Positions 14,382 to 26,718 of a stretch of 64,000 bases of DNA are shown one piece after another. Source of the DNA: Aphidius gifuensis. Taxonomy: Eukaryota > Arthropoda > Insecta > Hymenoptera > Braconidae. The stretch lies in the NCBI RefSeq assembly GCF_014905175.1, contig NC_057789.1, forward strand, positions 10,106,001 to 10,170,000, read 5' to 3'. A program made the translations under genes and the position numbers. The stretch's first letter is position 1. Each line of letters opens with the position of its first letter. The notes beneath the pieces were generated by a model. It was not told the origin of the DNA. It saw only the letters and a program-made list of their open reading frames with translations, and did no database searches.

Positions 14382-15933
14382 TTATTTTTGAGGACAATAT
14401 TTTTGGAGTAATTTTTCGTAAATTTCTTTATCAGTTGATAAGAATAAACAAAATATAACACGACTTATCTGTAACAAATGATCGAAACATTAATTACTTG
14501 ATTGATTATTTATTAATATTTAAATAAAAATTATCAGTTGGAAAAAATATGTCGAATTCAAATGGCAAATTGCTATTTCAACATTTATTTTAATAAAAAC
14601 ATGTTCATTTAACATTTAGCATTTTTTTTTAAAGTTAATAAAAAGATAACATTTATTATCTGTTGATTATGCATGTAAAAAAATATTAAATGCTGTCAAG
14701 ATTTTTTTTTAATATTAGACATTTTTTTTTATAATACTAATTATTCAACATTTTTCCAAATATTAAATTTTGACTGTCAAATGTTAAATTAACATTACAA
14801 CAAAAATGTAAAACTAATATTATAGATGAATGTTAAATTAACATATTTAAGAATATGTAGACTAGTTTAAACATTTAAAAATTATAAACATTTACATTAT
14901 TCTTCCCAATGTATAGTTTTTATTTTTTTAAATTATATATTTATAGATTAGATTTTACCTTTGGATGATGCTCCAGATGAAGCAAGACATGTCTCAAGGC
15001 CACCTCAGCAGCAGCCTGTTGTGGATAGCCATAAACTCCAGTTGATATACAAGGAAAAGCAATTGTTTTTATTTCATTATTTTCAGCTAATTCAAGACTG
15101 TTTATATAACAATCTCGTAATTTATCTGGTTTTTCACCACGGGGTCCAACAGTGTGAATAATATCTTTAAAAAAGATAAAAACCTTATTAATGAAATTGG
15201 AATTTTAGATAAATTATTTAATTAAAATATACAAACATTTTGCTGGTAATTTATAGCCTCCAGTTATTTTTGCTTCACCAACTTGACAACCTTTCAATGT
15301 AGCACATTCTTTTCGCAAATATGGTCCAGCAGCTCGATGAATGGCTCCATCAACTACAAATATAACAACAATTTTATTTAATCAATAATCAATCAATTGT
15401 CATTTTGGTTTGTTAATTTTAATTATCAGCTTTTATATTTATTTTTTGTTTGTCAACAAACCTCCACCACCGCCAAGGAGACTCTCATTTGCGGCATTGA
15501 CAATTGCATCAATCTCCAATGTTGTTATGTCACCTTCCCAAATTGATATTTTATTTGCCAAACTGCTCATATCAAATTTATCATTTTCAGACTTTTTATA
15601 TTTATCAATATTATCTTTATTTGTTTGCCAATACTCTGGCCATGTTGGAATATCATTAACTGATAAAATATTTTTTGTTGAATAATTTTTACGTTTTTCA
15701 TTAATATCCATTCGTAAGTATTTTTCTATTAACAAAAATTAATTATTAAATACAATTTATTTATTTAAAATAATTAAAAATTAAATTTTACCTTTTTCTT
15801 CTATGAATGACATTGTAGTTGATTTTTGTTTAGTGTCAATTGATAATTGTTTATTTGTTTGTATTGAATGAGATAAATATTTAAATATTGTCAATCTTCT
15901 GAGAGTGAACTTTTTTTTAGAAAAAAAATTCAT
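14382..15933 (-). CDS. MACROD1: MACROD-type ADP-ribose hydrolase (macrodomain), 5 exons
   Basis: Exons 15933-15792, 15725-15462, 15353-15237, 15164-14959 and 14468-14382 join in phase to 271 codons with GT-AG introns. The macrodomain (about residues 110-265) carries the family motifs: [20 protein letters not shown], the HRAAG helix, STGVYGYP, and a C-terminal RVIFCLFL strand. The family removes mono-ADP-ribose from acidic residues and deacylates O-acetyl-ADP-ribose. The first ATG at 15933 gives an extra N-terminus of about 40 residues rich in K, R, F and S without acids until TKQ, which looks like a mitochondrial presequence as in human MACROD1; a second in-frame ATG at about residue 41 (MSFIEEK) would give a cytosolic or nuclear form. 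The 490-nt last intron holds AACATTTAA-type repeats. The product is well supported; the MACROD1 versus MACROD2 assignment is less certain. Confidence 0.92.
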
Positions 15934-16132
15934 CCCTGGCTGCAGTCTCTGCTAAACACACTGCTAAAGTCCGTTTCTCACCATAAACAACGATATTTTT
16001 CCCCAGTTATCACTGAAAAGTTTAGTTCTTTCTGGTAATAAATTGATTTTGACCAAGGCTTTGCAAATGTGCCTACAGGGGCGCTGGCCGAGTCTCTCTA
16101 GAGGTCTCTAGTCTTCTTGGTAATTACATATA
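15934..16132 (-). promoter_or_regulatory. Probable MACROD promoter region
   Basis: About 200 bp of comparatively balanced sequence lies between the MACROD start and the terminal repeat of the transposon-like segment at 16133. No TATA box is visible. The transposon end sits immediately upstream, so insertion of that element set the limit of the proximal promoter. Confidence 0.4.
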
Positions 16133-16639
16133 CAGTCGTCCTACTGAATGACTTCCACCAAGTTCTCTCCACCCAAGCCTCAGGCTTCCCCTTCCATAAC
16201 CAGTATCACAATTTCAATCATGCGCAGTTTATTTATTCTGTAACTCACACATTGAAAATAATGTTCTCATCGAGTGTCCGTGTGATCAGTGTGAAAACAC
16301 CAAGATGGCTGCATATTATTTATATTTTTTGTTTTTTATTTACCTAGCTTAACCTGTATCTTCACATGTCAGTGTTTGTTTTTTTTTTGTCAACATTACA
16401 ACATTTATGATTTTTTAATTAAAAATAAAAAAAGTATTATATTTTTAATAATATTTTGATTTTGTTATCAATTTGTGAATTGCTAGACAGAAGATAAATT
16501 ATAAAAAAAACAAACAATATACCTATAAGAATTTTGATTTAAAATAGGTAAGTATTTACAAAGATTAATCTGTAATAAATTAATGAATTCATCTTTGAAT
16601 AATAAAAACATTTATATTCTAGCAATGCTGAATAATTTA

Positions 16640-17470
16640 AAAAATATTATTGATTATTCGTACGGAGAACATGGATCCTTGCATTGACCAGGGTGAAAGT
16701 TATAACACAGATGAAACACCAAAATTAAAATGTCTATACTCGACAAATTTATACTTCATAAAAACAAACTTGAAGCTTTAAATTATTATCAAAACATCTA
16801 TGTTTATCATAAAATTGGTAAAAGACATAAGGGTGATCCATAATTAGAACAATTTCAAGCTTTCTTGGTCATTATCTTGATGTACCAGGTGATTGATCTG
16901 CTTGGTTATGTTGTGCTGTTCTTGTGTCATAACAAATGATACAAAGGTAAATATAAATAATAAAATGAAAAATACATACAATAATAATTGAAAATAATTA
17001 ATTAAAACAGGTTGTTTTTCGTTCATCAACAAGTATGGTTTATTTATTTATTGAAATGAGATGTGAAATGTGGGATTTTGATGTACATAGTGATTTATAT
17101 TTTAAAAAAGCAACTCATGTATTTTCAGCTGAATTATATCAAAAATGAAAAAAAATAGGATTAATCATAAAGTAACAGTTGTATTATTTTTACGTAAATT
17201 TTATGAAGCTAAAAATATTGATGAATTTCCAAATTACATATGTGATTATTTACAAAAAAATTATCTTGGTAGATATTATGAAGATTTTTATAGAATTGCT
17301 GTACAAAATTAAAAATGTGAAGATTGGAATAATATATTTTTTAAGCTACGTAAAGTATTTACAAATTATTCAACAAGTGTATTGAATTATCATAAAAAAC
17401 CAGGTATAACAATACCAACACTAACAAATTCAACAGCAGCACATGATAATTTTATTAAAAGATCTTGATA
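16640..17470 (+). pseudogene. Decayed coding-like fragments, unidentified
   Basis: Plus-strand frames between 16671 and 17467 give protein-like pieces broken by stops and shifts, including MDPCIDQGESYNTDETPKLK, HKNKLEALNYYQNIYVYHKI, LRKFYEAKNIDEFPNYICDY and WNNIFFKLRKVFTNYSTSVL. Composition and amino-acid content are those of a real but decaying gene. I do not recognise the family. It lies inside the TIR element and may be a second captured fragment. Confidence 0.4.
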
Positions 17471-19029
17471 GAAGTTTCCTCTTCTTCTTTTTGAGGTCAT
17501 TTTTTTTAATCATTTAAAAAAGTCACAGGAATAAAGTTTTTATTATTTTATTATTGACTAATATTTATTTTTTGTTATTCAATAACACAAAAAAAAAGAT
17601 GATAAAAAAAAAGTTTGTACGTATAAATCAATATTCATTATTATTTATTTTTTATTTTTTTATCACACAAAAAAAAATATAATAAAAACAAAACTTTGTG
17701 CATTGAAATCAGAATATATATAAATTTCACTTTAACAAAAATACCCTTTAATTTTCACAACGTGACCTTGTAAAGATAAAAAAAAAAAAAAAAGGAAAAA
17801 ACAAGTTCAGACAAAATAACTGTTTTAATAATATTTTTAAAAATCGATATAATCAATATTGTCAATCAACGATTATTATTACATAATGACGACAATTCTT
17901 AAAATACGTTGTAATTTTTTATTATTGCTGACACTTCAGTCACTGGTCTTAATCCGAGAAAAGTGTTAAGTGGTTGAGTCACAAAGGATAAAAATTTTCC
18001 TTTGTTTCCCTGTGTTCAGTTTGCCTGTGTTCAGTTTAAGTGTCGGAGAGATCGACAGATCGAATTACTACTGAAAAGGCGGTAAAAACAAACCTCATGA
18101 AAAAAAAACATTTTTTTTTAAATAAGAAATATTTCAAGCATTTATAATACAGATAATTTTTCTTTATGTGTTGGTCATTAATTATTTTATTTAAAAAATT
18201 GAAAAATGTAAGAAATAACGAATAAAAATGACAGAATAATGTGAAATAAATTCAAGGTTTGCTAAAAAATTTTTTAAAAATCCAGATGTTGGTACAATTT
18301 TTTTAAGAAACGAAAAATCAATTATATCATTAATTTTTTTTAAGGAAATTTATTTAATCAATTACAAAAGCACGAGGCAACAGTCAACAGTGGTTAATTT
18401 TTTACATTTCATGATAATGACTAATTTCGTATAGTGCATGGTGTACCAGTTAAAACTAGACTCATATGATGAAATAATTTTGCTCAGGTAATATTATATC
18501 TACATATTTTTACAATATTTATATTTATTTTTTTAGATCTTGGAATAAAATAAATAACTATATATTTCCTGCAAGTAGACGAGAGCCAATTTATCCAATA
18601 AAATAATATTAATATGAAAAGTAAATTAATAAACACATTACTCAAAAAATAAAATAAGATAATGTTGTCATAAATAAAATTATTTAAACTGTCAATCAAA
18701 AAAAGAGAGTACAACAAAAATTCTGACATGTTTTTATAAACATTTAATATATATGACTGTTATTTAAAATGTCATTTATAAATTAAATTTGAAAGTGATG
18801 ATTGTTGTCAATTACTTAATTCAACAAATGCACCATGCTTAGTGGAAAAACTGTACGTGCAAATAACGTACGCATAGGTGTTTCATCACATCATCATACT
18901 TGTATGAAAATCATGACAAAAATCATCAATTACATATCAAACGAAATTAAGATACACAATTGTTGTTTATTACTAAATCGAAAGATGGATTATTACATCC
19001 TCTAGCACTTTGATTTTTGGCTTTATGGT

Positions 19030-20095
19030 ATATTTTTAGTGAATATAAACTTTTCATAATTATCTTGTTGGCTTGCTGTTGATGATAAGAAATTATTTAT
19101 TTGAGTTTTCAATGTATCATCGACTTCAACATCAATATCATAACAAGCTGTTTGTTTTCTTTTTGTTCCTTCAACACTTATAACATGATTTATAACAATT
19201 GGATGTGGTGGATGTAATAATGGACTTAAACGTTGTGGAATGTCAGCAAATTTCATACGTGGACATGTAAATATTTGCTCCAAATATTTCTCACAATTTA
19301 TAAATTCACGCTCATGACAATCTTGCAGTTTATGAGTTTTTATATATTGCTAAAGTGCTGATATTATAACAGGTCGAGTTTGTGTATAAACACCCAACAA
19401 ACGAGCCAGTCTTGGATCCAATTTAAACTGAGCATTTAAAAAAACATCAAATTATTAATCTAATACAAGTTAATTCATTTTATACTATTATATTTTTTTC
19501 TAGATTTACCTGGAGTGGCTGATAATCCAAAAGTAAAAGAATTGTGCATCGAACATTTTTATCACCAGGACATTTTACTTGAAAACCATTAGTTTCTTGA
19601 GGTGTCAATGTACGATGCCATTTAACCATATGATTATCTGGACCATATAAATCTTTGTCCAATTCAATAACCAAACTTTTGAAAAATGATGAAAATTTTC
19701 GTTTGACCTTAATTAAAAAAAATAAAATAATGATGATAATAATTGTAATACATATTTCAATAAAATAATTATACTTCACTGTATCATTTACCTTGTTTGC
19801 ATCATTTTTTGTATCGTGTAAAAGTCTTCCTTCAACTCTAAGTTCCCATGATGCGACAGAACCTGCTTCACCTTCACCAGCTTCTTTTGCTGAATAAAAT
19901 GTATTTGATATAAATACCTATACGTAAATTTCTTTTTTTGTTTCATTGGACGTTTTAATGCCTCTTGTATATCCAGTCTTTTACACATGATTGTTGTATC
20001 TAATTTTTCTTTCAAATGCAAGTAAATCCATATATGCCTGTGATTCTGGTACTAAATCACGTAGCTTTTGTGGCAATATTTTATCAGCCAATTTT
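19030..20095 (-). pseudogene. Bap60: BAP60/SMARCD (SWI/SNF subunit) fragment, broken
   Basis: Minus-strand conceptual pieces match the SMARCD/BAP60 family in order: [121 protein letters not shown] and [20 protein letters not shown]. This covers roughly the middle and SWIB regions; both gene ends are absent. Lesions seen: an extra A near 20000, two shifts near 19930, and a TAG replacing the expected Trp in SALWQYIK near 19345. Two introns with usable GT-AG sites remain (about 19712-19793 and 19427-19512), so the copy came from genomic DNA rather than from mRNA. Homology ends near 19062. Confidence 0.85.
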
Positions 20096-20760
20096 ATACA
20101 AATGTATTAGCCATGTGGAATGTACAAATAAACATCAAGATTTACAACTTGTTCTAAATGCAGTAAATTATGTTGCTGTTAGTTTTATAGAAACATTTAA
20201 AAGTAGTGCATCATTATTTACTGTTACCATTGATTTAAAATGGTATATTTTTTTCATTTTCAAAGTATAACAGCATATGTACTAATCGATTATATTAGTC
20301 CAGTTACTCACAGATAATTTTATCGACAACATGAATCAAAAATATTAATAATTTAATATTTATTTATAAATTTTTTTGGTGTTGCAAATAATGCTAAACG
20401 AGCATTTTTAATTTGGCTCTCAGTTTTATTATTTGATTCAAGAACTGGATTATCAGCACTTGGAACATGTACAGTTATTGCTGGTGTACTTTTGTAAAAT
20501 TAGGCTCAAGAATATGATAGAAATATAATAATGAAAATGCAACTTAATTCCATAGATTATTTGCTGCATCAAAATATGTCTTTATACTCCAAAAGATGAT
20601 CTTCAATATTATTTTTAAACGGAAAAATCCATAATTTATTTTCATTTTCAGTCAATCAAAGTTTATAGGTATGTTGTAGATTTTGAATTTCTACATTTGG
20701 ATTCATTTCGATAATTATATCTGTAAATAAAGATATAAACAATTATTAAAAATATAAACT
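20096..20760. pseudogene. Further decayed coding-like segments
   Basis: Plus 20090-20268 reads HVECTNKHQDLQLVLNAVNY then VAVSFIETFKSSASLF, protein-like but unidentified. Minus about 20700-20370 reads in pieces such as EMNPNVEIQNLQHTYKL and ITVHVPSADNPVLESNNKTE, broken by stops. Both may be additional captured or decaying gene parts inside the TIR element. No function is claimed. Confidence 0.3.
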
Positions 20761-22254
20761 ATAATATTTAAATAAAAAAAATTAATTACTCCATCAGTTT
20801 ATTGTCATATGACAAAAAAGAAGGAAAAAAAACAAGCACAAGCACTAATATTATTTTTTGTAAATGACATTACCCATGATTAATTATGAATGTAATGACA
20901 TGTAACTATGAAGTTCAATAAGTAGAATTTTAAAATGTCATCATTGATGATTAATAATGTCCAGTATTTAGCACCAAATAATTCTTGAACAATTCACATC
21001 AACAAAGTTTACACTTGGCATAACCTCGTAAAACTGACATTTGTGTGTTGCTGATTAATATACAATAAGTAATTTTTTTAGTTGAACTTTTAAATTGTAT
21101 TCAAGCTTATTGAAATTTATCCATTGAACTCATGACGTTGTAGTGATGATAAAAAACAATTCAGGCATTCATAGTTTTGGTGATGTTTTCTGTACAAAAA
21201 ATGAATGAAGTGATCCTGACACTCGTAGTGACATGATTGTTGATGTCTATTAGGACACTATATTTGTTTATCCAAGTTGTTTGATATCTAAACAATAACA
21301 TTATAAATTATTTGTCAAGGATAAAATTATTTGAAAATTTATGAACACATACTTTTTCATGATCCAATAAATTAAAATTAAAATAAATCCATAATGTCAT
21401 GCTTGCTGATGTCTATTGAGAATTTGTAGATATTTTTCCGAGTGTTACTAATCGAAAAAATAAGATTAATTTGTTTATTAATAATAATATTATTCAAGAA
21501 GTTAATTTGACACATACCTGTATGTTTTTAATATCACTTTTAATTTACTAGTCAAGTATTTTTTTATCACTAACGAATTTGTCAAAAATAATAATAAGAT
21601 TTAGGTATATGAAAATTACTAACAATAAATAAAAAATTATTCAATTGAACATTTACATCATTAATTTTATTTTTATATAAACAATTAATTATGAATGTCA
21701 ACAAATGTCAACAAAAAAAGTAATAATAATAAAAGCACGTTGATGATACGGGTTGGGTTGGGTCAAAATTTTGGAAATAGTCAGACATCTTGGTTTTCTC
21801 ATGGACACACCGAATATTTTCAATGTGTGAGTTGCAGAATAAATAAACTGCGCATGATTGAAATTGTGATACTGGTTATGGAAGGGGAAGCCTGAGGCTT
21901 GGGTGGAGAGAACTTGGTGGAAGTCATTCAGTAGGACGACTGTATGCTCGAATCAAAATTTTTTGTATTGTTGTTGTTGTTCATGGACTAGAAATACTAC
22001 ATACTTCTACCATGATAGGAACCTCTCTTTCTAACATACTGTTTTGACATCTATTTATTTATACTGTTGGAATTACTAATTAATATATGTGGAGCATGTT
22101 TATAAATAATCAAAAAAAAAAAAAACCAAGAAAGTTTAACAAATAAATTATAGTATCAAGTTGAACCAATTAAAAGGTAATTATAATAAAATCATAAAAT
22201 CACCATTAGTAGATTCTGGAAATAATTATTATTTTACTAAGTATATTTACATAA

Positions 22255-22425
22255 CCGATAAATAGCCGTATTTTTCATATTAAACTCAATTTTTAACCAC
22301 TTTGCGCATTCGTAGGAATTTTTTCCATATTTTTCCCGTAATCCTGAGAAAATTTCCTATAAGAAACCGACAAAAAAATGTCTCGGATATCGGAATATCC
22401 CCGTATTTATTATACTTGGATTTAT
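22255..22425 (+). repeat. Dispersed repeat R, copy 1
   Basis: A ~170-bp block beginning ataaccgataaatagccg and ending ggatatcggaatatcccc recurs at 34790-34965 in the same orientation and 33835-33975 in the opposite one. Conserved stretches include ttcctataagaaa, atttttcccgt and ctttgcgcat/cttcgcgcat. It lies just upstream of the THAP transposase gene. Confidence 0.75.
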
Positions 22426-22652
22426 TCAAACAATTATTTACTATTTAAAATAAATGTTTTTTTGAATAAACTTTTTTTTATTTTCTTATTTATCATTTTC
22501 TCATGTTTTATTTTTTGTTAATTTTCTAATTTTCAATCCATGAATACTAATGTTTCTAAACTTATGTGTTTCTAGTGGCTTTTGAGCAATATAATCATTA
22601 TATTTATATTTTGCAATTGATTAATGACATAATTATTATACAAACTGGCCAT

Positions 22653-25382
22653 ATGAAGTGCGCAATCAAAAGTTGTAATAATAAAAAAGAAAAAAATAAA
22701 AACAGAAGTATTGGGTACCACATTTTTCCAACTGATGAAGGTAGAAGAGATGTCTGGATAAGAGCATGTCAACGTGAAAATATTGACTGGAAAAAAGGTA
22801 AAATATATTTATTTTTATGTCAAAACATAACAGATAAAAAGAGAATAATATTAACTATTTTTTAAATTACAGAAAGAATATGTTCTATTCATTTTGATGA
22901 TAATGCATTTAAAAAGTCAACAAAAAAAAACAAGTACAATGCATTTGCAATTGGAGCACCTCATGGCAAAAGATATCTTCAAGATGATGCTATTCCAACA
23001 AAATTTTTGCCCTCAGATTTGGCAGAAAATAATGTATTTGTTTGTCAAAATGAAACAAAAACTACTAATACAAACGATAATTTGTCTTTTGAAAGTAATT
23101 TTCAAAATAAAATTTTGTTAAATACCAATTGTCAAGATCTCAGTTATGAAAAACAAAGAAACGAAGATAAACATAACGTTGCAGTTCAATCAATAGCAAA
23201 TACAAAAAATGTATTAAAAACAGTGACTAATTTACAAAAAGATATAAAAGAACATGACAAATGTTTGATGAGTAATTGTTTGCAAGACCAAGAATTTATA
23301 AAAAAATCAAACTGTTCAAATATAGCTGCAAATAAATGGAAGGAAAAATATGAACAATGTAAAAAAGAAAAAGAAGAATTAGAACGTCAATTTAAAAAAT
23401 CAGCTAAGACCGTTGAAAAAATTTTAAAAAATGAAGAAAAATGTAGAAAGAAGTATGAGAAAGAAGTTGAAGCATCAAAAAAAAGAGAAATCAATTATGA
23501 AAAAAATCTTGAAGCAAGAAATAAAAAGATAAAAAAATTAGAAGACACTATTAATCAGCATCAAAATTCTCTATCTAAAATATTTTCTCCAAATCAAATC
23601 AAAATACTTTTTCAAAATAAAAAAAAAACTCATTGGGATGCTGTAGATATTGCTGGAGCAATATCACTGAGAGCTGTAAGTTCCAAATGTTACAGATATC
23701 TTAGAGAGAATCTAAATTATCCTCTTCCTGGTTTTTCAACATTAAGGACTTGGGCACAAAAATTAGAATTAAAAGAGGGTATATTATTTAATGTGCTAGA
23801 CATAATGGAAATAAAAGGAAAAAAAATGTCTAGTTATGATAAAATTTGTGTACTGAGTGCTGATGAATTTTATTTGTCTAACCAAATGGCAATCGATAAA
23901 AAAGATGAACAAGTAATTGGTCCACATACCACTTGTCAGTTTATTATGGCAAGAGGGTTGTTTTGTAAATGGAAACAACCAGTTTATTACAAGTTTGACC
24001 AGCCACTTACCAAAGAAATTATATTTGAAGTAGTAAAAGCATTGTACAACAAAGGATACAGAGTTGTTGCTTTAACATCTGATTATGGTGCAACAAATCA
24101 AGCATTATTGACAAAATTAAATATTGGATATACTTGTGAGGATAATACTGAAGCTAATTATAACGTTAAACGAAAAACTTATTTTGATCATCCATGCAAC
24201 AACGATTTTCGTGTTTATATTTTTCCTGATGTACCTCACATGATTAAACTTGCCAGAAATCATTTTCTTGATCAAGGCTTTTTATATGAAGGACATTATA
24301 TAACCAAAAAATGCTTCGAGCTTTTGTTACAACTTGGTGCACCTTCAGATTTAAAGTGTGCTTTCAAATTGACTGATGAACATTTAAACTGTTATGGTAC
24401 ACGTCGACAAAAAGTAAAACTGGCAACGCAATTATTTTCAAGAACAAATGCAAAAGCTATCGAATGTTGTGGAAGAAAAGGTGTTGAGGGTTTTGAAGAG
24501 TGGAAACAAGTAGTTGAAACTGTTGAGCTTTTTAATGATTGGTTTGATTTGTTTAATAGCAAAAATAAATATAATTACCAAAATCCTGGAAATAATGCAT
24601 TTGGAGTTAACCTTGAAGAGCAATGTATTACTCTTACAAAAATGAAAAATTTTATTACCAAAATGAGAGTTAAAGGACATAAAAAAATGATTCCTTTCCA
24701 AAAAGGAATTGCATTGGACTGTGATTCATTGTTGAATTTTTTCAATCACTTGAAAGAAACTGCAAATGAGGAAACAATATCAGTTGAATACTTGTTAACC
24801 TATCGACTAAATCAAGATGTTTTAGAAAATACATTTTCGTATTTTAGAAAAATGGGTTCAACAAATGATCATCCAACTGCATTAGACATAAAATATCGTC
24901 TCAGATGGTATATACTTGGAAAACACTCGACTGATTTTTTTTCAATACATGCTAACACTGATCATACTCTTAAAGATTCTGATGAATCTTTAATAAACAA
25001 TAATGATATAAATTCATTATTTGAAATTTATCCATCAATACCACAATGTTCAACTCCAATTTGTGAAAAATACCAAAAAAATTTAACAACAAATACGTCA
25101 GAAGAAGAACCTGATGTAGAGGAGCCACCTTTAGAACCACTCATGTCATATGATTATGTAGTTGGACTGGCAGATGATTCTTATGATAAAATTAATTCAT
25201 CAACAAAAAACAACATCAAAGAATGTGTTGTTGATAATGGGATTGAAGTTGAAGAATTTACAGACTCTAGGTCTGACTTGGAGACACCAATAACTCAACT
25301 ACAATCTTCAATTGAACATTCAAAAACTGATGTGGAACACGAAGTTGTAATGCACAATCTTTTAACAGAAAAAATGAATTGA
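22653..25382 (+). CDS. P-element-type THAP transposase, apparently intact (884 aa)
   Basis: Exon 22653-22797 joins exon 22873-25382 through a short intron in phase, giving 884 residues with no internal stop. Residues 1-90 form a THAP zinc finger: C3, C8, C52 and H55 ligands, W35, and an AIPTKF motif. A charged coiled coil follows (about 145-225), then the RNase H-like transposase core. Candidate catalytic acids are D379 (SADEF), D452 (TSDYGATN) and E700 in the NQDVLENTFSYFR block; the 73-residue spacing of the two Asp matches the P-element transposase as I recall it. The segment TYRLNQDVLE...NDHPTALDIKYR is typical of P/THAP9 proteins. Length is close to human THAP9. It could be an active element or a domesticated THAP9-like gene; no terminal repeats of its own were found. 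Confidence 0.92.
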
Positions 25383-25411
25383 GAATTCTGAAGAGAGTGA
25401 AGGTTTGATTT

Positions 25412-26187
25412 GTCACGTCACAAAAACAAATACCGTTTGTGACCGTCTGTGACCGTCATTTTTTTTCGTCATTTTTTTCGTCACATTTTCTCCGTCACAA
25501 TTGGTATTTTTTTTAAATCTTCAAAATAGTTGTAAAAAAGACCGTCACAAAATATTTCATCACAAAATTTGTTATTTAAAAAAGCTAGATAAAAAAATTC
25601 CTAAAATAAATGCATATTATCGAATACATATATTTTTCGTTAAATGTCCAAAATTTAATATTGTTTTTATTTTTCTATATTAATTGCAAATTTATTAAAT
25701 TGATATTGAATTGTTGAATGCTATTCAATTATTAAATGGTTAAATTTAATATTTTATGTTAAATGTCTAGCATTTATTATTGTTTTTTTTTTTTTTTTTA
25801 TATTAAATATAAATTTATTCAATTGAACAATAAATATTTGTTACCAATATGGTGATTATTGGTTAGACTGCTGTGTGTGATAAATAATTAGATATTTAGT
25901 TAATAATATTAAATTAATTTTTATTGATAATTATCAATTACAGATAATTGTTTATCAATAATTTATAAGATTTTCAACTCTGTCTGCCTGTGTGCGTCTG
26001 TCTCTTTTTTTGATAAAAAAAAAAAATACGAAAAAATTCAATAGATGGCATACTAGAAGTAAAACTGACGGTCAGCCGATAAGTCGTCATAAATTTGGTC
26101 ACAAAAGTTGGGTCATAAAAATGGTCACGATTTTTGCCGGCGTCACAAAACGGTCATGTGACGGTCACAAAATTTTTTCACATCCCT
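25412..26187. repeat. GTCAC/GTGAC motif cluster after the THAP gene
   Basis: Two blocks, 25412-25556 and 26066-26187, are packed with GTCAC, CGTCA and GTGACCG in both orientations, separated by ~500 bp of AT-rich DNA. The right end, reverse-complemented, starts CTAGGGATGTGAAAAAATTT, like the AGGGATGTG starts of some hAT ends. The left end, gagagtgaaggtttgatttg, aligns to it only loosely. It may be a non-autonomous element with subterminal transposase-binding motifs, or the 3' part of the THAP element. Ownership is unresolved. Confidence 0.5.
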
Positions 26188-26718
26188 AGTCCGCACAAGA
26201 ACCTACATTAGACTTCGAACATTAAATAAAAAAATAAATTCAGAAAATAGAAGACGAAAAAATATTTAAAAAATGGCACATCAAGCTAATATATTATATA
26301 AATAATTTTATGAAAGTTAATTTATGTATAAAAATTACTGTTATTAACTATTATTACTGTTACGACGTAAAAATATTTAAAAACATATTGAAATTATAAT
26401 AATATAATTTTTAAAAAAATGTGAAATAAAAAAATTTAAATAAATAAAAACTATTGATGAATAATAATTTTAATAATATTCTTGTTTCTTTTTATGTACT
26501 GCGAATGATCATGAAATATACCAAATCTAATATAATAGAATAAAATATAATAGAATAAACATGATAACTTGTAAAAAATTTTTAAAAAACTTGTAAATTT
26601 CCTTAACAAATTTGTATCGCGCGCGCATAAAAGTCAGCCATTTTTGTGGCGAGAAGGCGACCTTTTGATTGGTCGATTCACAGCGGCCAAACCAGGCTGC
26701 GCACTGCCATACCTGTAG

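Larger units (their letters stand above)
16133..21942. mobile_element. 5.8-kb TIR-bounded element carrying host gene fragments
   Basis: The ends are 128-bp terminal inverted repeats, 16133-16260 and 21815-21942, beginning CAGTCGTCCTACTGAATGAC and differing at one position that I can see. Each is flanked by TA (16131-16132 and 21943-21944), the duplication expected of Tc1/mariner-type insertion. No intact or decayed transposase was recognised inside. Instead the interior has a broken BAP60/SMARCD copy (19.06-20.1 kb) and other decayed coding-like pieces. The simplest reading is a non-autonomous Pack-type element that captured host DNA. Alternatives are two related elements transposing together, or a host segment caught between them. 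Confidence 0.7.

Noticed and set aside
16844..17032. 62-codon minus-strand frame with a hydrophobic stretch
   Set aside because: It lies opposite protein-like plus-strand fragments and has the look of a chance AT-rich frame.
16133..21942. Polinton/Maverick or endogenous virus in the TIR-bounded segment
   Set aside because: No polymerase B, integrase, ATPase or capsid-like frames were seen, and the TA flanks do not fit the 6-bp duplication of Polintons.
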